A stretch of 64,000 bases of DNA from Lysinibacillus sp. ZYM-1 (GTDB lineage Bacteria; Bacillota; Bacilli; Bacillales_A; Planococcaceae), in contig NZ_KQ465115.1 of the NCBI RefSeq assembly GCF_001308875.1, forward strand, positions 62,001-126,000, read 5' to 3'. Under the pieces are notes generated by a model. That model was not told where the DNA came from. It did not search any database and saw only the letters and a program-made list of their open reading frames with translations. Positions 1 to 8,966 of the stretch are shown here, in pieces (the stretch's first letter is position 1; each line of letters opens with the position of its first letter). Position numbers and translations under genes: made by a program.

Positions 1-590
1 GAGGTCCAGAACTTGTAAGGAAAACAATTAAGCAAAATTTTGATATTGATGTGAATTACTACGCTATCGTTGATTTTGAAGGATTTCCCAAAATTGCGGA
101 TCTTCTAGCACCAAATGGGATTGATGTTGATATCCCTTATGAAATGTCATATGGAATTGGAACGACATTATTTCCTGGAGAACAAACTTTACATGGTGAC
201 CAATTATTAGCATATGTACGATTCCGTCACGATCGTTTAAGTGATTTCGGACGAGTTGAACGCCAACAAGAAATTTTGACAAAGGTCAAAGAACAAATTA
301 GTTTTCAAAGCTTAATGAATTTACCCAAAATACTCGGTGTTGCAGAGGCGTATATCGATACTAATGTTGACAATAAAACAATTCTTGCCATTGGGAAAGG
401 TTTAATGGAGGGGAAATCTAATGGTGTGGATACTTTACGGATTCCTGTTGCCAGTTCTTTTGAAAACAAACATGTACATGTAGGCGCAGTCCTTGACATT
501 GATTTGGAAAAGAACAAAAGTGCATTAGAAAAGTTTTTATCCATAGAGGACGATGTACAAATGTCTAAACTAGAAGGAGTTTCATCTTAA
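1..590 (+). CDS. LytR-CpsA-Psr (LCP) family cell-wall glycopolymer ligase, 5' end missing
   Basis: The reading frame is already open at base 3 (GPELVRKTIKQNFDID and onward), so the gene begins before the window. The remaining ~196 residues are the C-terminal part of an LCP catalytic domain. Family-typical stretches are YYAIVDFEGF, the GEQTLHGDQLLAYVRFRHD region, in which conserved Arg/Asp residues bind the pyrophosphate of the polyprenyl-linked substrate, and the following DFGRVERQQE. LCP proteins are membrane-anchored extracellular enzymes that transfer teichoic acid or other anionic polymers from undecaprenyl carriers to peptidoglycan; the anchor is outside the window. It is followed after 7 bases by a PAP2 phosphatase gene, fitting a shared role in undecaprenyl-linked wall assembly. 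The specific paralogue (TagT/U/V) cannot be decided. Confidence 0.9.
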   Translation, partial: GPELVRKTIKQNFDIDVNYYAIVDFEGFPKIADLLAPNGIDVDIPYEMSYGIGTTLFPGEQTLHGDQLLAYVRFRHDRLSDFGRVERQQEILTKVKEQISFQSLMNLPKILGVAEAYIDTNVDNKTILAIGKGLMEGKSNGVDTLRIPVASSFENKHVHVGAVLDIDLEKNKSALEKFLSIEDDVQMSKLEGVSS

Positions 591-597
591 AGAGAAT

Positions 598-1158
598 ATG
601 ATGATAGATTATCAACTTTTCAAACTACTAAACCAATTTGCAGGACAATACCCGATTTTAGATCATCTTGTTCTTTTGTTTTCAAAATATGGCCCTATTC
701 TATTTGGACTGGTATTGATATGGCTATGGTTTTCAAAAACCCAAAATCAGCATGAAAATAGAAAAATAGTAATATATGCATTAATAATTGTTATTCTCAC
801 TCTTGGAATAGATAGGATGATAGAAATGGCGTATTTTAGACCACGGCCATTTGTCAATCATAACGTAACATTGTTACTCGAAAAATCAAATCTAGATCCT
901 TCATTTCCAAGTAATCATGCTGCAGGTGCATTTGCCTTGGCATTCGCTTTGTTTTGGAAACGAAGAAAAATTGGAACTGTACTCATCCTGATGGCCTGCT
1001 TCATGGCACTTTCAAGAATTTTTATCGGTGTACACTACCCTCTAGATGTGTTAGCAGGTGCATTTATCGGATTAGCGGTAACTTACATAGTGATGTTACT
1101 AAAACGTCTTCTTGAATCCTTCATACACAACAAGGAAATATATATAAAACAAGAATAA
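598..1158 (+). CDS. PAP2-family phosphatase, probable undecaprenyl-diphosphatase (BcrC-like)
   Basis: A 186-residue integral membrane protein with about five hydrophobic segments. The three PAP2 signatures are in order: the RPRPF stretch near residue 85 (motif 1), PSFPSNHAAG near residue 100 (motif 2, with its His) and SRIFIGVHYPLDVLAG near residue 140 (motif 3, with catalytic His and Asp). Members dephosphorylate undecaprenyl pyrophosphate on the outer membrane face to recycle the wall-polymer carrier, and BcrC homologues also give bacitracin resistance. The start is one of two adjacent ATG codons (598 or 601) behind a weak AAGAGA site. It lies 7 bases after the LCP gene and is probably co-transcribed with it. 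A broader lipid phosphatase role is possible. Confidence 0.85.
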   Translation: MMIDYQLFKLLNQFAGQYPILDHLVLLFSKYGPILFGLVLIWLWFSKTQNQHENRKIVIYALIIVILTLGIDRMIEMAYFRPRPFVNHNVTLLLEKSNLDPSFPSNHAAGAFALAFALFWKRRKIGTVLILMACFMALSRIFIGVHYPLDVLAGAFIGLAVTYIVMLLKRLLESFIHNKEIYIKQE

Positions 1159-1178
1159 CCTAGCAATATTAATATCTA

Positions 1179-1207
1179 AAAAGTTCGCAATTGGTGCGAA
1201 CTTTTTT
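1179..1207 (+). terminator. Rho-independent terminator after the PAP2 gene
   Basis: AAAAGTTCGC pairs with GCGAACTTTT around a 7-base loop and is followed by a run of T on the + strand, 20 bases after the PAP2 stop codon. Confidence 0.85.
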
Positions 1208-1300
1208 GTGTTACAACTATAGTAGCGTCAAAAACTCGTTCCTATAGATACTAGGTGATGCCTATTCCCAATTGTCCTAGAAGCTGTTGAACGCTCCAAA

Positions 1301-1334
1301 TAAACTGGATGCCCTAAACAGAGCATCCAGTTTA
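1301..1334 (-). terminator. Terminator of the pyroglutamyl-peptide operon
   Basis: A perfect 12-bp stem, TAAACTGGATGC with GCATCCAGTTTA, around a 10-base loop, just after the pxpA stop on the minus strand. The T-tract after it on that strand is short (TTTGG), so termination may be incomplete. The ~90 bases between this hairpin and the PAP2 terminator hold nothing recognisable. Confidence 0.7.
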
Positions 1335-1337
1335 TTG

Positions 1338-2066
1338 TTAATGTAGTTGCTGTCTAAGCGCTGCAATTTTTTTAGCAAAGTCCAAGGCATGCCGACCATC
1401 TCCATGGATACATAATGTGTGCGCTGCCACTTTTATTTTTGTAGACTGTACAGAAAAAATTTCATTAGCAGTCAAAATTCCTGTTACATGCTTAAGCATT
1501 CCTTCTTCTGTTTGTATTAAGGCATTTGGTTCCTGTCTGCTCACTAATGTGCCATCATGATGATAACGACGATCAGAAAAAACCTCCTCATATACTTGTA
1601 GCCCCTTGTCCCTTGCAATCCCCGCCATTTGGCTTCCCGCTAAACAATATAAAATAAGCTGTGGATGGAGATCGTACACCGCATTGACAACAGCTGAAGC
1701 TTTCTCCTGATCATTTGCACATTGATTATAAAGTGCCCCATGTGGCTTAACATGATGTAGTGTCCCTTCTTCGATACGGACATAGGCTTGCAATGCTCCT
1801 ACCTGATAGACGATCATATCGTAAATTTCAGCCGGACTAAATGCCATGTTTCTTCGTCCGAACCCCTCACGATCAGGATAGCCGGGGTGTGCACCAATAT
1901 GAACATTTTTACGAATCGCACTACGAACAGTTTGGTGCATAATTGAATGATCACCCGCATGGTAGCCACATGCGATATTGATCGATGTCACATAATCTAG
2001 TATCTCTTCATCTCTTCCTGTAATAAAAGCATCATAGCTTTCCCCTAGATCACAATTAATATCCAT
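1338..2066 (-). CDS. pxpA: 5-oxoprolinase subunit A (LamB/YcsF family)
   Basis: 242 residues, full length for the family. Signatures are the N-terminal MDINCDLGES, NIACGYHAGDH near residue 30 and IGAHPGYPDREGFGRR near residue 57. PxpA works with PxpB and PxpC in the cytoplasm as the prokaryotic ATP-dependent 5-oxoprolinase, which opens pyroglutamate to glutamate. The ATG directly follows the pxpC stop and has GGAGG upstream, so expression should be coupled to pxpC. It is the last gene of the long minus-strand operon and is followed by a hairpin. Together with pcp upstream, it makes release and hydrolysis of pyroglutamate the evident end point of the pathway. Confidence 0.95.
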   Translation of the reverse strand: MDINCDLGESYDAFITGRDEEILDYVTSINIACGYHAGDHSIMHQTVRSAIRKNVHIGAHPGYPDREGFGRRNMAFSPAEIYDMIVYQVGALQAYVRIEEGTLHHVKPHGALYNQCANDQEKASAVVNAVYDLHPQLILYCLAGSQMAGIARDKGLQVYEEVFSDRRYHHDGTLVSRQEPNALIQTEEGMLKHVTGILTANEIFSVQSTKIKVAAHTLCIHGDGRHALDFAKKIAALRQQLH

Positions 2067-2930
2067 TCACATGTCCTCCAGTGCAAAATGTATTGTGTTA
2101 AACATACGCATTTGGGCTACTTTATGTAAATCATCTTCATGTACTGTCGCTATAATAGGATAGCCTCCTACCGTTTGAGCATCCGCCATTAAGATGATGG
2201 GATTCCCATTTTGAGGCACTTGGATTGAGCCAAACTGTGTCGCTTCTGACAAAATTTCCTTCATTTCTTGCAGCTGTAAGACAGGGCCTTTTAAATAATA
2301 GCCCATTCTATTACCACCACTAAATTGAAAAGGATTTTGCAAAAACTGTTGTTGACTCTCTTCCGTAAATAAATGAAAATGAGGACCCTTGAAAATTCTA
2401 ATAGTAATAGCGCTGTCAAAAGTCGGGCGATATGGTGCATAAAGACCTCTATTAAATTTTAATGGAGATGCTGCTTGTCCATATAAAATACTCCCTTTTG
2501 TAATTACTGTACCTAGATGACCCAGTGGTAGGCATGAGCTACTACCAAGCTCACATTTTGAATAAAATCCTCCGAGCGGCGTCAAGTATACGATTGAGCC
2601 TTGATTCATGCTCTTGACCATTAACCTATCACCCTTTGTTAAGTGGAATGTTTTCCACATTTCAATTGGTGCATTATTGACAAGGCATACACCTTGTCCC
2701 CCGGTTAAAACATATATACCATCAGCCAATGCCTCAAATTCAAAACCACCCACGAACATTTCGAAAGAAGTTTGGTCATGATGATTCTGCAAAATTAGCT
2801 GGGCTGCTTGAAACGATACTTTATCCATTGGTCCAGATAACGGAATACCAAATGCCCGATAGCCATACCTTCCTTTATCTTGTAAGCTACCATAAACCCC
2901 TTGTTTTGTTATGAGCAGAAGTGGCTTCAA
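2067..2930 (-). CDS. pxpC: 5-oxoprolinase subunit C (KipA-like, biotin-dependent carboxylase superfamily)
   Basis: 287 residues. The N-terminal TKQGVYGSLQDKGRYGYRAFGIPLSGPMD is the family opening, and the later LTGG, GNRMGYYLKGP and QTVGGYPIIATV segments also match the PxpC/KipA fold. It forms the 5-oxoprolinase complex with PxpA and PxpB. The start is a TTG: AAGGAG lies eight bases upstream and no ATG fits. It sits three bases after pxpB and directly abuts pxpA. KipA in Bacillus subtilis was first described as an antagonist of the KipI sporulation-kinase inhibitor, but the full pxp set next to pcp favours the enzyme role here. Confidence 0.93.
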   Translation of the reverse strand: MKPLLLITKQGVYGSLQDKGRYGYRAFGIPLSGPMDKVSFQAAQLILQNHHDQTSFEMFVGGFEFEALADGIYVLTGGQGVCLVNNAPIEMWKTFHLTKGDRLMVKSMNQGSIVYLTPLGGFYSKCELGSSSCLPLGHLGTVITKGSILYGQAASPLKFNRGLYAPYRPTFDSAITIRIFKGPHFHLFTEESQQQFLQNPFQFSGGNRMGYYLKGPVLQLQEMKEILSEATQFGSIQVPQNGNPIILMADAQTVGGYPIIATVHEDDLHKVAQMRMFNTIHFALEDM

Positions 2931-2933
2931 TCG

Positions 2934-3629
2934 CTACACTCCTTTGCTTTTCATTTCCCAAAATTGTTGTTTGGTTATTTCATAAAACTGGACTTCGTCA
3001 CCCAGTTCAAATAGAAATGGCTCTTTCCCATTCAGATCAAAAAGTTCAAACGGCGTTTTGCCGATAATATTCCAGCCACCAGGCGAATCGACAGGATAGA
3101 TTCCTGTTTGCCCGCCACCAACCCCAACAGAACTCGCTGACACAGAGGTTCTCGGTTTCTCTAAACGTGGCACAAACAATTTAGAATCAAGTTCACCAAG
3201 GTAAGGAAAACCTGGTAAAAAGCCAATTAAATAAACATAATAGCTTTTGGACATGTGTAGCATTTTCATGTCCTCAAAGGATAGACCTGTATAGTCCATC
3301 ACTCGTTGCCTATCTAAGGCAAATTCCTCATCATAGCAAACTGGTATTTTTAGTAGTCTATTGGTTCTTTCACTATTTGTTGTGGCAGCCTGTATCTCAA
3401 GCCATTGTCTTTTTAACAGATCGACATTTATTTGTTGTTTGATATAAGCTGTAACTGTATGATAGCTTGCAACACTTTCAACTAGATTGTGTCGTAGTTG
3501 TTTTTTCAGAAACCGATTAAATGCTTGTACTGCATAAAAGTTTGTGTGGGATATTTCCTCATGAAAAGCAAATCGAATAGTATGCTGGCTAATCCACATC
3601 GAATGAGGAAATTCAATGATTGCCGGCAC
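2934..3629 (-). CDS. pxpB: 5-oxoprolinase subunit B (KipI-like)
   Basis: About 231 residues. Diagnostic stretches are YVYLIGFLPGFPYLGEL near residue 130, PRLEKPRTSV and SSVGVGGGQTGIYPVDSPGGWNIIG. The frame stays open to a TTG at 3644, but a GTG at 3629 is preceded by AGGAG with seven bases of spacing, so I chose 3629. The gene overlaps the 3' end of pcp by 17 bases, implying translational coupling. It should act in the PxpABC complex hydrolysing 5-oxoproline with ATP. KipI homologues also inhibit the sporulation kinase KinA in B. subtilis, so a second regulatory role cannot be excluded. Confidence 0.93.
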   Translation of the reverse strand: MPAIIEFPHSMWISQHTIRFAFHEEISHTNFYAVQAFNRFLKKQLRHNLVESVASYHTVTAYIKQQINVDLLKRQWLEIQAATTNSERTNRLLKIPVCYDEEFALDRQRVMDYTGLSFEDMKMLHMSKSYYVYLIGFLPGFPYLGELDSKLFVPRLEKPRTSVSASSVGVGGGQTGIYPVDSPGGWNIIGKTPFELFDLNGKEPFLFELGDEVQFYEITKQQFWEMKSKGV

Positions 3630-4227
3630 GTATTGTCTCCTCAATGCAAAGCTTCACAGCAGCCACTAAATCACGGATATTCCAGCCTGGAATTTTGCCA
3701 TGTTGGATGGCCAATTCAAAGGATGCAGGAATATGAATAAAGCCAGCACGAACTCCTTCATGTTGCTGTGCATACACAAGACCCTCATACATAATGTTAT
3801 TGCATAAGTAAGTACCTGCTGTATTGGAGATTTCAACTGGATAGCCTTCTGTTTGTAATCGATTTACCATATTGCGAATCGGTAAATTCGTGAGATATGC
3901 ATCTGCCCCCTCCTCCTGAATACTCTCATCAACTGGTGTGTAGCCATTATTATCGGGCTCTCCATCTTTAACATTAATGGCAATTCGCTCAGGCGTTATT
4001 TTAAAACGGCCCCCTGCCAATCCTAAAGAAATAATGATTTGTGGCTCTATTTCCTCTATATGTTGCTTTAGCTGCTCAGCAGATTGTTGAAAATCTACAG
4101 ATAAGATTCTACCAACAATATGATAGTCTCCTATCTTTTCTCCAGCTAAATTTTCTACAATTTGCATAGTTGGATTGATCTTATAATCAAGAAATGGTTC
4201 AAACCCTGTTAATAATATTTTTGTCAT
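3613..4227 (-). CDS. pcp: Pyrrolidone-carboxylate peptidase (pyroglutamyl peptidase I)
   Basis: 204 residues, normal for the C15 cysteine peptidase family. The N-terminal ILLTGFEPF is the family hallmark. The catalytic Glu lies in the GGRFKITPERIAIN region, the catalytic Cys in NTAGTYLCNN, and the His in AGFIHIP. The enzyme removes an N-terminal pyroglutamyl residue from peptides in the cytoplasm. A GTG at 4236 is possible, but ATG at 4227 has AGGTG six bases upstream. The gene begins five bases after the M14 carboxypeptidase stop and runs into pxpB, so its product 5-oxoproline is passed straight to the enzyme encoded next. Confidence 0.96.
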   Translation of the reverse strand: MTKILLTGFEPFLDYKINPTMQIVENLAGEKIGDYHIVGRILSVDFQQSAEQLKQHIEEIEPQIIISLGLAGGRFKITPERIAINVKDGEPDNNGYTPVDESIQEEGADAYLTNLPIRNMVNRLQTEGYPVEISNTAGTYLCNNIMYEGLVYAQQHEGVRAGFIHIPASFELAIQHGKIPGWNIRDLVAAVKLCIEETIRAGNH

Positions 4228-4232
4228 ATTCG

Positions 4233-7058
4233 TCACCTGATTTCTATCGGACGTTTTTTTATGTAACGTCCGTATTGTTTATTTTTATATACTGGCGTAG
4301 TTATTGCGGCTTCTAAAATAGCCTGATTAAATAACTTATGTGCTTCCATACACGATGCTAATTCTTCACCATATACGATTTCATCTGCAACTTCTGAAAT
4401 TATATCTAAAGCCACCCACTGTGGGTAACGCAAAATACTAACTGATGTAAATGCTGGGGTTACTTCCATACTACGATAAAAGTTAATATTCCCCATCCCT
4501 TCAATTGGGTACTTTTGTGGATCCCACTTTGTTCCGTATTTATAGTATCGATTACGCCAATAAGCATTTTCTTGGGCAAAAGTTGATCCTTCAAAAATAT
4601 TATTTACTCGATCAGCTACTAGTTCCAAATTTTTAGCCTGGACTTCCTTTGTATCATCATCTGCATAACGACCAATTCCATATATCTTAGCACTCGGAAG
4701 TGTATAAGAAACTGGAAAAATCGGTGGACAGGCATAACCTGCGAACGGTTGAACCCACTCACGAGCGGGTATCCCATGGTCGTCAATGACAATATCAGGA
4801 GCCCATTTTTTTAAGATAAGTGGTAAAACATTTGCCTCACCAAACACACTTTTTTGGAATTTCACATGTGCGAATTCTAACCCCACCGCATTAAATCTTG
4901 CAGCATGGTGCTTCCATTTCGGATGCTCTTTTGTCAAACTCTCCATTATTTCATAACCATCAGGGTTGGCTAAAGGAATAATAATTATATTCATTTTTTT
5001 TAAGATTTCTGGATGGTCACAAATAATATTTTCCATTAGCTCTAATATTGCAGGCGTACTGGATACTTCATTTGGATGATGCCCAGCTTCAAAAACAATC
5101 GTATGCTTTTCATCTGTTTTTTTAAGCCCTGAATAATATTCACTTGTAATTGGTTCAGTCACTTCGAAAAATGGGATGACATTACCTTTATAAGAAACAT
5201 CTCCATAATTCAATTTGACCTCAGCGTAATTTCTAAAACGAGTTAATAATTGAAAAACATTTTTAATTTTGTGCTTTAATTGTATTTGTGCCTTAATGAC
5301 CTTAAGTTCATTCCCTCTATACATTTCAATAGTTTCAAATTGCCCTTCTGGATTAAACAAGATTCGCTTTGTGACCGGATCTATATTCAATTTTTCATTC
5401 CACTGGTAAACCTTTATTTCACTTTTGATTGGCATATATATATTTTGTTCTATATGAATATAAGGAATCACACCACCTGGCGCTTTGTAAGGTTGATTCA
5501 CTAACCGGCGACCTAGTTCATGAAAATAGTCTAAGGTATTAAAGTATAAATCCTCGTATAATGCCTCAAACGATGAGTTTGCCTCTTGTTGAACACTGAT
5601 TTCTTCTTCAATTCCAGATGACGTAAAGTCAATTTCAATTCGATCAAATAAAGGAGAAAGTTGTCCTTGCTTAACATTAGTTGTATCTATTTTTAATTTC
5701 TTCACCACTCGAGGCAAAAATTCTTTAACATACGATTTATAAAAACGTTCACGATCTGAAAATACTATTTTTTCTTGTACCCATTTCGTTTGGTTTAATA
5801 ATCTATATCCAGCGGTAGTTGGATATACTTTTTTCTGACCATCAACATAATCCATTTCACTAATAAGTGGATTTAGTACAGCAATTAATTGATCATCTAC
5901 AAATACACTATAAACATGTTGCGTGGTGCTTGAAAGTTCAAATTGCACTTGTTCTTTTGGTATGCCGAATTGTATTTCAATTAATTCATCCACTGGATAA
6001 AGCTCCATAATCCAGCGATTATGCTGTTCTAAGCCGTTTAATCTTACACCATCTTTACAAACTATTTTTACTTTTTCAAAAGGACTTTCAACAGATGGAA
6101 GTACTTCCTCTAATATCCAGTATAAACCTGTTTTAAATGCGGAGCGAACTTTAATTGTTTTTAAATTTGGAAATTTTCCGAACAAATCTAGTCTGTATTG
6201 ATCACGATTTTTTTTATTCGCCGTAATATAAATTTCTGCCTCTAACGATGTATTTGGTTCATTTTCTAGTGCCTTTATAATATATGAAGCCTCGGATTCA
6301 TCTTTCCATATTTCTTCATATAAAATATCCGCTTCATTCACTTGTTTTTCGTTTAATTCCCCAACCCCAAGTAAGCCACCTTCAGACACATGCTTCGCTG
6401 TCGCTATGGAATGTATAACGGCTGGTAAGCTTTCTTTTGTACCACAAATTTGAATAGCGTTTTTGGCGACTAATTCCATAAAGCTTCCTTTTCCTTGCTT
6501 GAGCGTAATGGATAGATGTCGTTCTTCTTTCGTTATAACTGGTAATGAAACAGATGTGGCATACAAGCCTAAACGTAACGCCAGATAACAAACCTCTTTT
6601 AAAATGGCATTTGTCTTTAATTCTTCTTGTACATCCATTCTTACGCTTACATGTTGTTGTGGATGCGCTTCATCTTTTTCACCCGTTCCATATGCTGTCC
6701 AAAGGTGACTTAAATTCTCATAATAGGGTAATGGGCTGTCCGTAGTTGTTTCTAAAATTCCTTCACTGGCTATTGTACTTAACAAGGCAGAAAGTGATAA
6801 TTCACTCTCATAATAAAAAATAAATATATTCTTATCTTCTGAAATAAACGTGCTATTATGTTGCAAAAACTTCATTGTGTATTGTTGATTTGATGGTTGA
6901 AATAAATCAAAGTCTATTTCATTTGACTCAAAGCCTAAACGTAAACAAAAATCAATTAATCCTAGTGGAACAATATCAGTAGGTAAATCTATAAATAAAG
7001 AAGGTTTTTTTTTCGTTTCGTTCTTTTTAAATAAACTTGAAAAAATCATAGAGTTCAT
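4233..7058 (-). CDS. Large M14-family zinc carboxypeptidase with long uncharacterised N-terminal region
   Basis: 941 residues. The catalytic domain occupies roughly the last 320. It has the zinc motif HxxE in EAGHHPNEVS, then LANPDGYE, the third metal ligand His in PDIVIDDHGIP, and a candidate catalytic Glu in YRSMEVTP. The first ~600 residues are soluble, mixed charged/hydrophobic sequence without a signal peptide or membrane segment, and I do not recognise their fold. ORF extension to 7106 overlaps the permease gene; ATG 7058, with AGGTGA just upstream and starting nine bases after the permease stop, is the better start. Position between peptide permeases and pcp suggests that it trims imported peptides or gamma-glutamyl/pyroglutamyl conjugates in the cytoplasm. 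The substrate is unknown. Confidence 0.85.
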   Translation of the reverse strand: MNSMIFSSLFKKNETKKKPSLFIDLPTDIVPLGLIDFCLRLGFESNEIDFDLFQPSNQQYTMKFLQHNSTFISEDKNIFIFYYESELSLSALLSTIASEGILETTTDSPLPYYENLSHLWTAYGTGEKDEAHPQQHVSVRMDVQEELKTNAILKEVCYLALRLGLYATSVSLPVITKEERHLSITLKQGKGSFMELVAKNAIQICGTKESLPAVIHSIATAKHVSEGGLLGVGELNEKQVNEADILYEEIWKDESEASYIIKALENEPNTSLEAEIYITANKKNRDQYRLDLFGKFPNLKTIKVRSAFKTGLYWILEEVLPSVESPFEKVKIVCKDGVRLNGLEQHNRWIMELYPVDELIEIQFGIPKEQVQFELSSTTQHVYSVFVDDQLIAVLNPLISEMDYVDGQKKVYPTTAGYRLLNQTKWVQEKIVFSDRERFYKSYVKEFLPRVVKKLKIDTTNVKQGQLSPLFDRIEIDFTSSGIEEEISVQQEANSSFEALYEDLYFNTLDYFHELGRRLVNQPYKAPGGVIPYIHIEQNIYMPIKSEIKVYQWNEKLNIDPVTKRILFNPEGQFETIEMYRGNELKVIKAQIQLKHKIKNVFQLLTRFRNYAEVKLNYGDVSYKGNVIPFFEVTEPITSEYYSGLKKTDEKHTIVFEAGHHPNEVSSTPAILELMENIICDHPEILKKMNIIIIPLANPDGYEIMESLTKEHPKWKHHAARFNAVGLEFAHVKFQKSVFGEANVLPLILKKWAPDIVIDDHGIPAREWVQPFAGYACPPIFPVSYTLPSAKIYGIGRYADDDTKEVQAKNLELVADRVNNIFEGSTFAQENAYWRNRYYKYGTKWDPQKYPIEGMGNINFYRSMEVTPAFTSVSILRYPQWVALDIISEVADEIVYGEELASCMEAHKLFNQAILEAAITTPVYKNKQYGRYIKKRPIEIR

Positions 7059-7066
7059 CGTATCAC

Positions 7067-7969
7067 CTAAACTTTCATATTTGGATCTAAGCGATCTCGT
7101 AACCAATCTCCCAATAAATTAAATCCTAAAACTGTTAACATAATTGCAACACCTGGAAAAACAGATATCCACCAAGCTGAGGTCATATAATTTCGACTAT
7201 CAGCTAACATACCACCCCACGAAGGTACTGTAGGTTCGACACCTAACCCTAAAAATGTTAATGAGGCCTCTAATAAAATAAACTCTGCAATACACATCGT
7301 TGCTAACACTAAAATAGAGGAAGCAACATTTGGCAGTATATGCTTAAGGATTATTTTGAAATGTGTCCCACCTATAGCCTTTGCAGCTTGTATATACTCT
7401 TGTTCCTTTAAAGCCAATATTTCTCCTCGAATTAATCGAGCAAAACTAACCCAATATGTAAGTCCTAGGATAATAATAATTTTTTCAATACCTGTTCCAA
7501 ATACACTCATAATCACGATTGCTAGTAATATAAACGGTAGCCCCATTTGAACTTCAGCTAATCGCATAATTAAATCATCCATCCATTTCCCAAAGTAACC
7601 TGAAACAATTCCCAGAAACGTACCAAGCACCAATGAAATGAATACGCCACAAATACCAACTAATAGAGATATACGCGCTCCGTAGATAATTCTACTTAGC
7701 AAATCACGCCCAACCTGATCTCCTCCAAGTAAATATTGGGATTTACCAGAATCGTCTAGCCATTTGGGTAAATCGAGCCGATGTCCTAAGCTAGCTGCTC
7801 CTGGATCATAGGGAGCAATATAAGGAGCGAAGATAGCACACATTATAGTAGTTACAACTAGTAACAAACCTATTATCCCTGTTGGATTGTTCTTTATGAA
7901 TTTCAAAATGCTTATTATTCGATTGGCTTTTTTTATTTCTATTGTTTCTGTCTCCATTATCTGTGTCAT
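7067..7969 (-). CDS. Peptide ABC transporter permease (DppC/OppC type)
   Basis: 300 residues. It has an N-terminal membrane segment followed by DPGAASLGHRLDLP and LLGGDQVGRDLLSRIIYGARISL, the usual OppC_N-to-permease transition, then about five more transmembrane segments. The EAA cytoplasmic loop that contacts the ATPase is near KEQEYIQAAKAIGGTHFKIILKHILPN. It forms the membrane channel with the DppB-like partner. Its ATG shares one base with the stop of that gene (TAATG). The upstream ATPase, regulator and binding-protein genes belong to the same transporter. Confidence 0.95.
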   Translation of the reverse strand: MTQIMETETIEIKKANRIISILKFIKNNPTGIIGLLLVVTTIMCAIFAPYIAPYDPGAASLGHRLDLPKWLDDSGKSQYLLGGDQVGRDLLSRIIYGARISLLVGICGVFISLVLGTFLGIVSGYFGKWMDDLIMRLAEVQMGLPFILLAIVIMSVFGTGIEKIIIILGLTYWVSFARLIRGEILALKEQEYIQAAKAIGGTHFKIILKHILPNVASSILVLATMCIAEFILLEASLTFLGLGVEPTVPSWGGMLADSRNYMTSAWWISVFPGVAIMLTVLGFNLLGDWLRDRLDPNMKV

Positions 7970-8901
7970 TAATTATCACCTCTTCCAGTTCTAATTTTGG
8001 GGTTAATCAATGAGTAGCATAAATCAACGATCAGATTTACTAAAATCATAATAAGCGCTAAAAGAATGACTCCTCCCTGTACGACTGGATAGTCTCGTTG
8101 ATTAATAGAATCAACAATTAATCTTCCAATTCCAGGCCATGAAAAGACTTGCTCTACAATAACCGCACCTCCTAATAGCCCCCCAAACTGTAAACCAACA
8201 AATGTTACAGTTGGCAATAGGGCATTGCGGAACGCATGACGAATGATCACTAACCATTCTCTTATTCCTTTCGCACGTGCAGTTGTCACGTATTGCATTT
8301 TAAGTACCTCAAGCATAGACGTACGAATTAATCGAACTAGTATACCTGATAGAATCAGGCCCAATGCAATGGATGGTAAAATTAATGAGCTAAACCCATC
8401 AAATCCGGATACTGGCAACCATTTTAGTTGAACAGCGAAAATTAATATAAGCATAAACGCTAACCAGAAATTAGGAAAAGAAATGCCCAACAAAGAAAAA
8501 ATACGACTAAAAACATCAATAGATTTCCCTTTATAAATGGCTGATAGAATACCTAGTGGCACAGCTATTAACAACGCAACTGCCATTCCACCCAAAGCAA
8601 GTGCTATTGTCGGCCACGCTCGTTCGAGCAACATCCCTAAGACAGGACTATTTGAACGATATGAAGTACCGAAATCAAGTGTTACTAAATCCTTCATAAA
8701 TATGATGTATTGCTCCCATACAGGCTTATCCAAACCTAGTTTGGCTGTCAGTTCTTCTACTGCTTGTTGTGATGGTTCACCAGCTCCAAACATAATACTT
8801 ACAGGGTCACCTGTTAAACGAATTGCGAAAAATATAATTAACGAAACTGCAATGATCACCAACACAGTATGCGATAAACGTCGTAGAATATAGGAAAGCA
8901 T
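7969..8901 (-). CDS. Peptide ABC transporter permease (DppB/OppB type)
   Basis: 310 residues. It opens with MLSYILRRLSHTVLVIIAVS, the standard first helix of OppB/DppB/GsiC permeases, followed by a large extracytoplasmic loop and about five further helices. The EAA loop lies near KMQYVTTARAKGIREWLVIIRHAFRNA. It pairs with the downstream DppC-like protein. A clear GGAGGATGGAATT ribosome site precedes the ATG. A perfect 26-bp palindrome separates it from the binding-protein gene upstream, which often gives more binding protein than permease. Confidence 0.95.
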   Translation of the reverse strand: MLSYILRRLSHTVLVIIAVSLIIFFAIRLTGDPVSIMFGAGEPSQQAVEELTAKLGLDKPVWEQYIIFMKDLVTLDFGTSYRSNSPVLGMLLERAWPTIALALGGMAVALLIAVPLGILSAIYKGKSIDVFSRIFSLLGISFPNFWLAFMLILIFAVQLKWLPVSGFDGFSSLILPSIALGLILSGILVRLIRTSMLEVLKMQYVTTARAKGIREWLVIIRHAFRNALLPTVTFVGLQFGGLLGGAVIVEQVFSWPGIGRLIVDSINQRDYPVVQGGVILLALIMILVNLIVDLCYSLINPKIRTGRGDN

Positions 8902-8929
8902 AATTCCATCCTCCTAATTTGAAATGAAA

Positions 8930-8955
8930 GAGATAGTATGCTAGCATACTATCTC
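8930..8955 (-). other. Perfect 26-bp palindrome between binding-protein and permease genes
   Basis: The half-site GAGATAGTATGCT is followed directly by its exact reverse complement. As RNA it would fold into an 11-bp stem with a four-base loop. No T-run follows on the minus strand, so it is more likely an intercistronic stabiliser or partial attenuator protecting the binding-protein mRNA than a full terminator. Confidence 0.7.
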
Positions 8956-8966
8956 ATAATTTTTAC

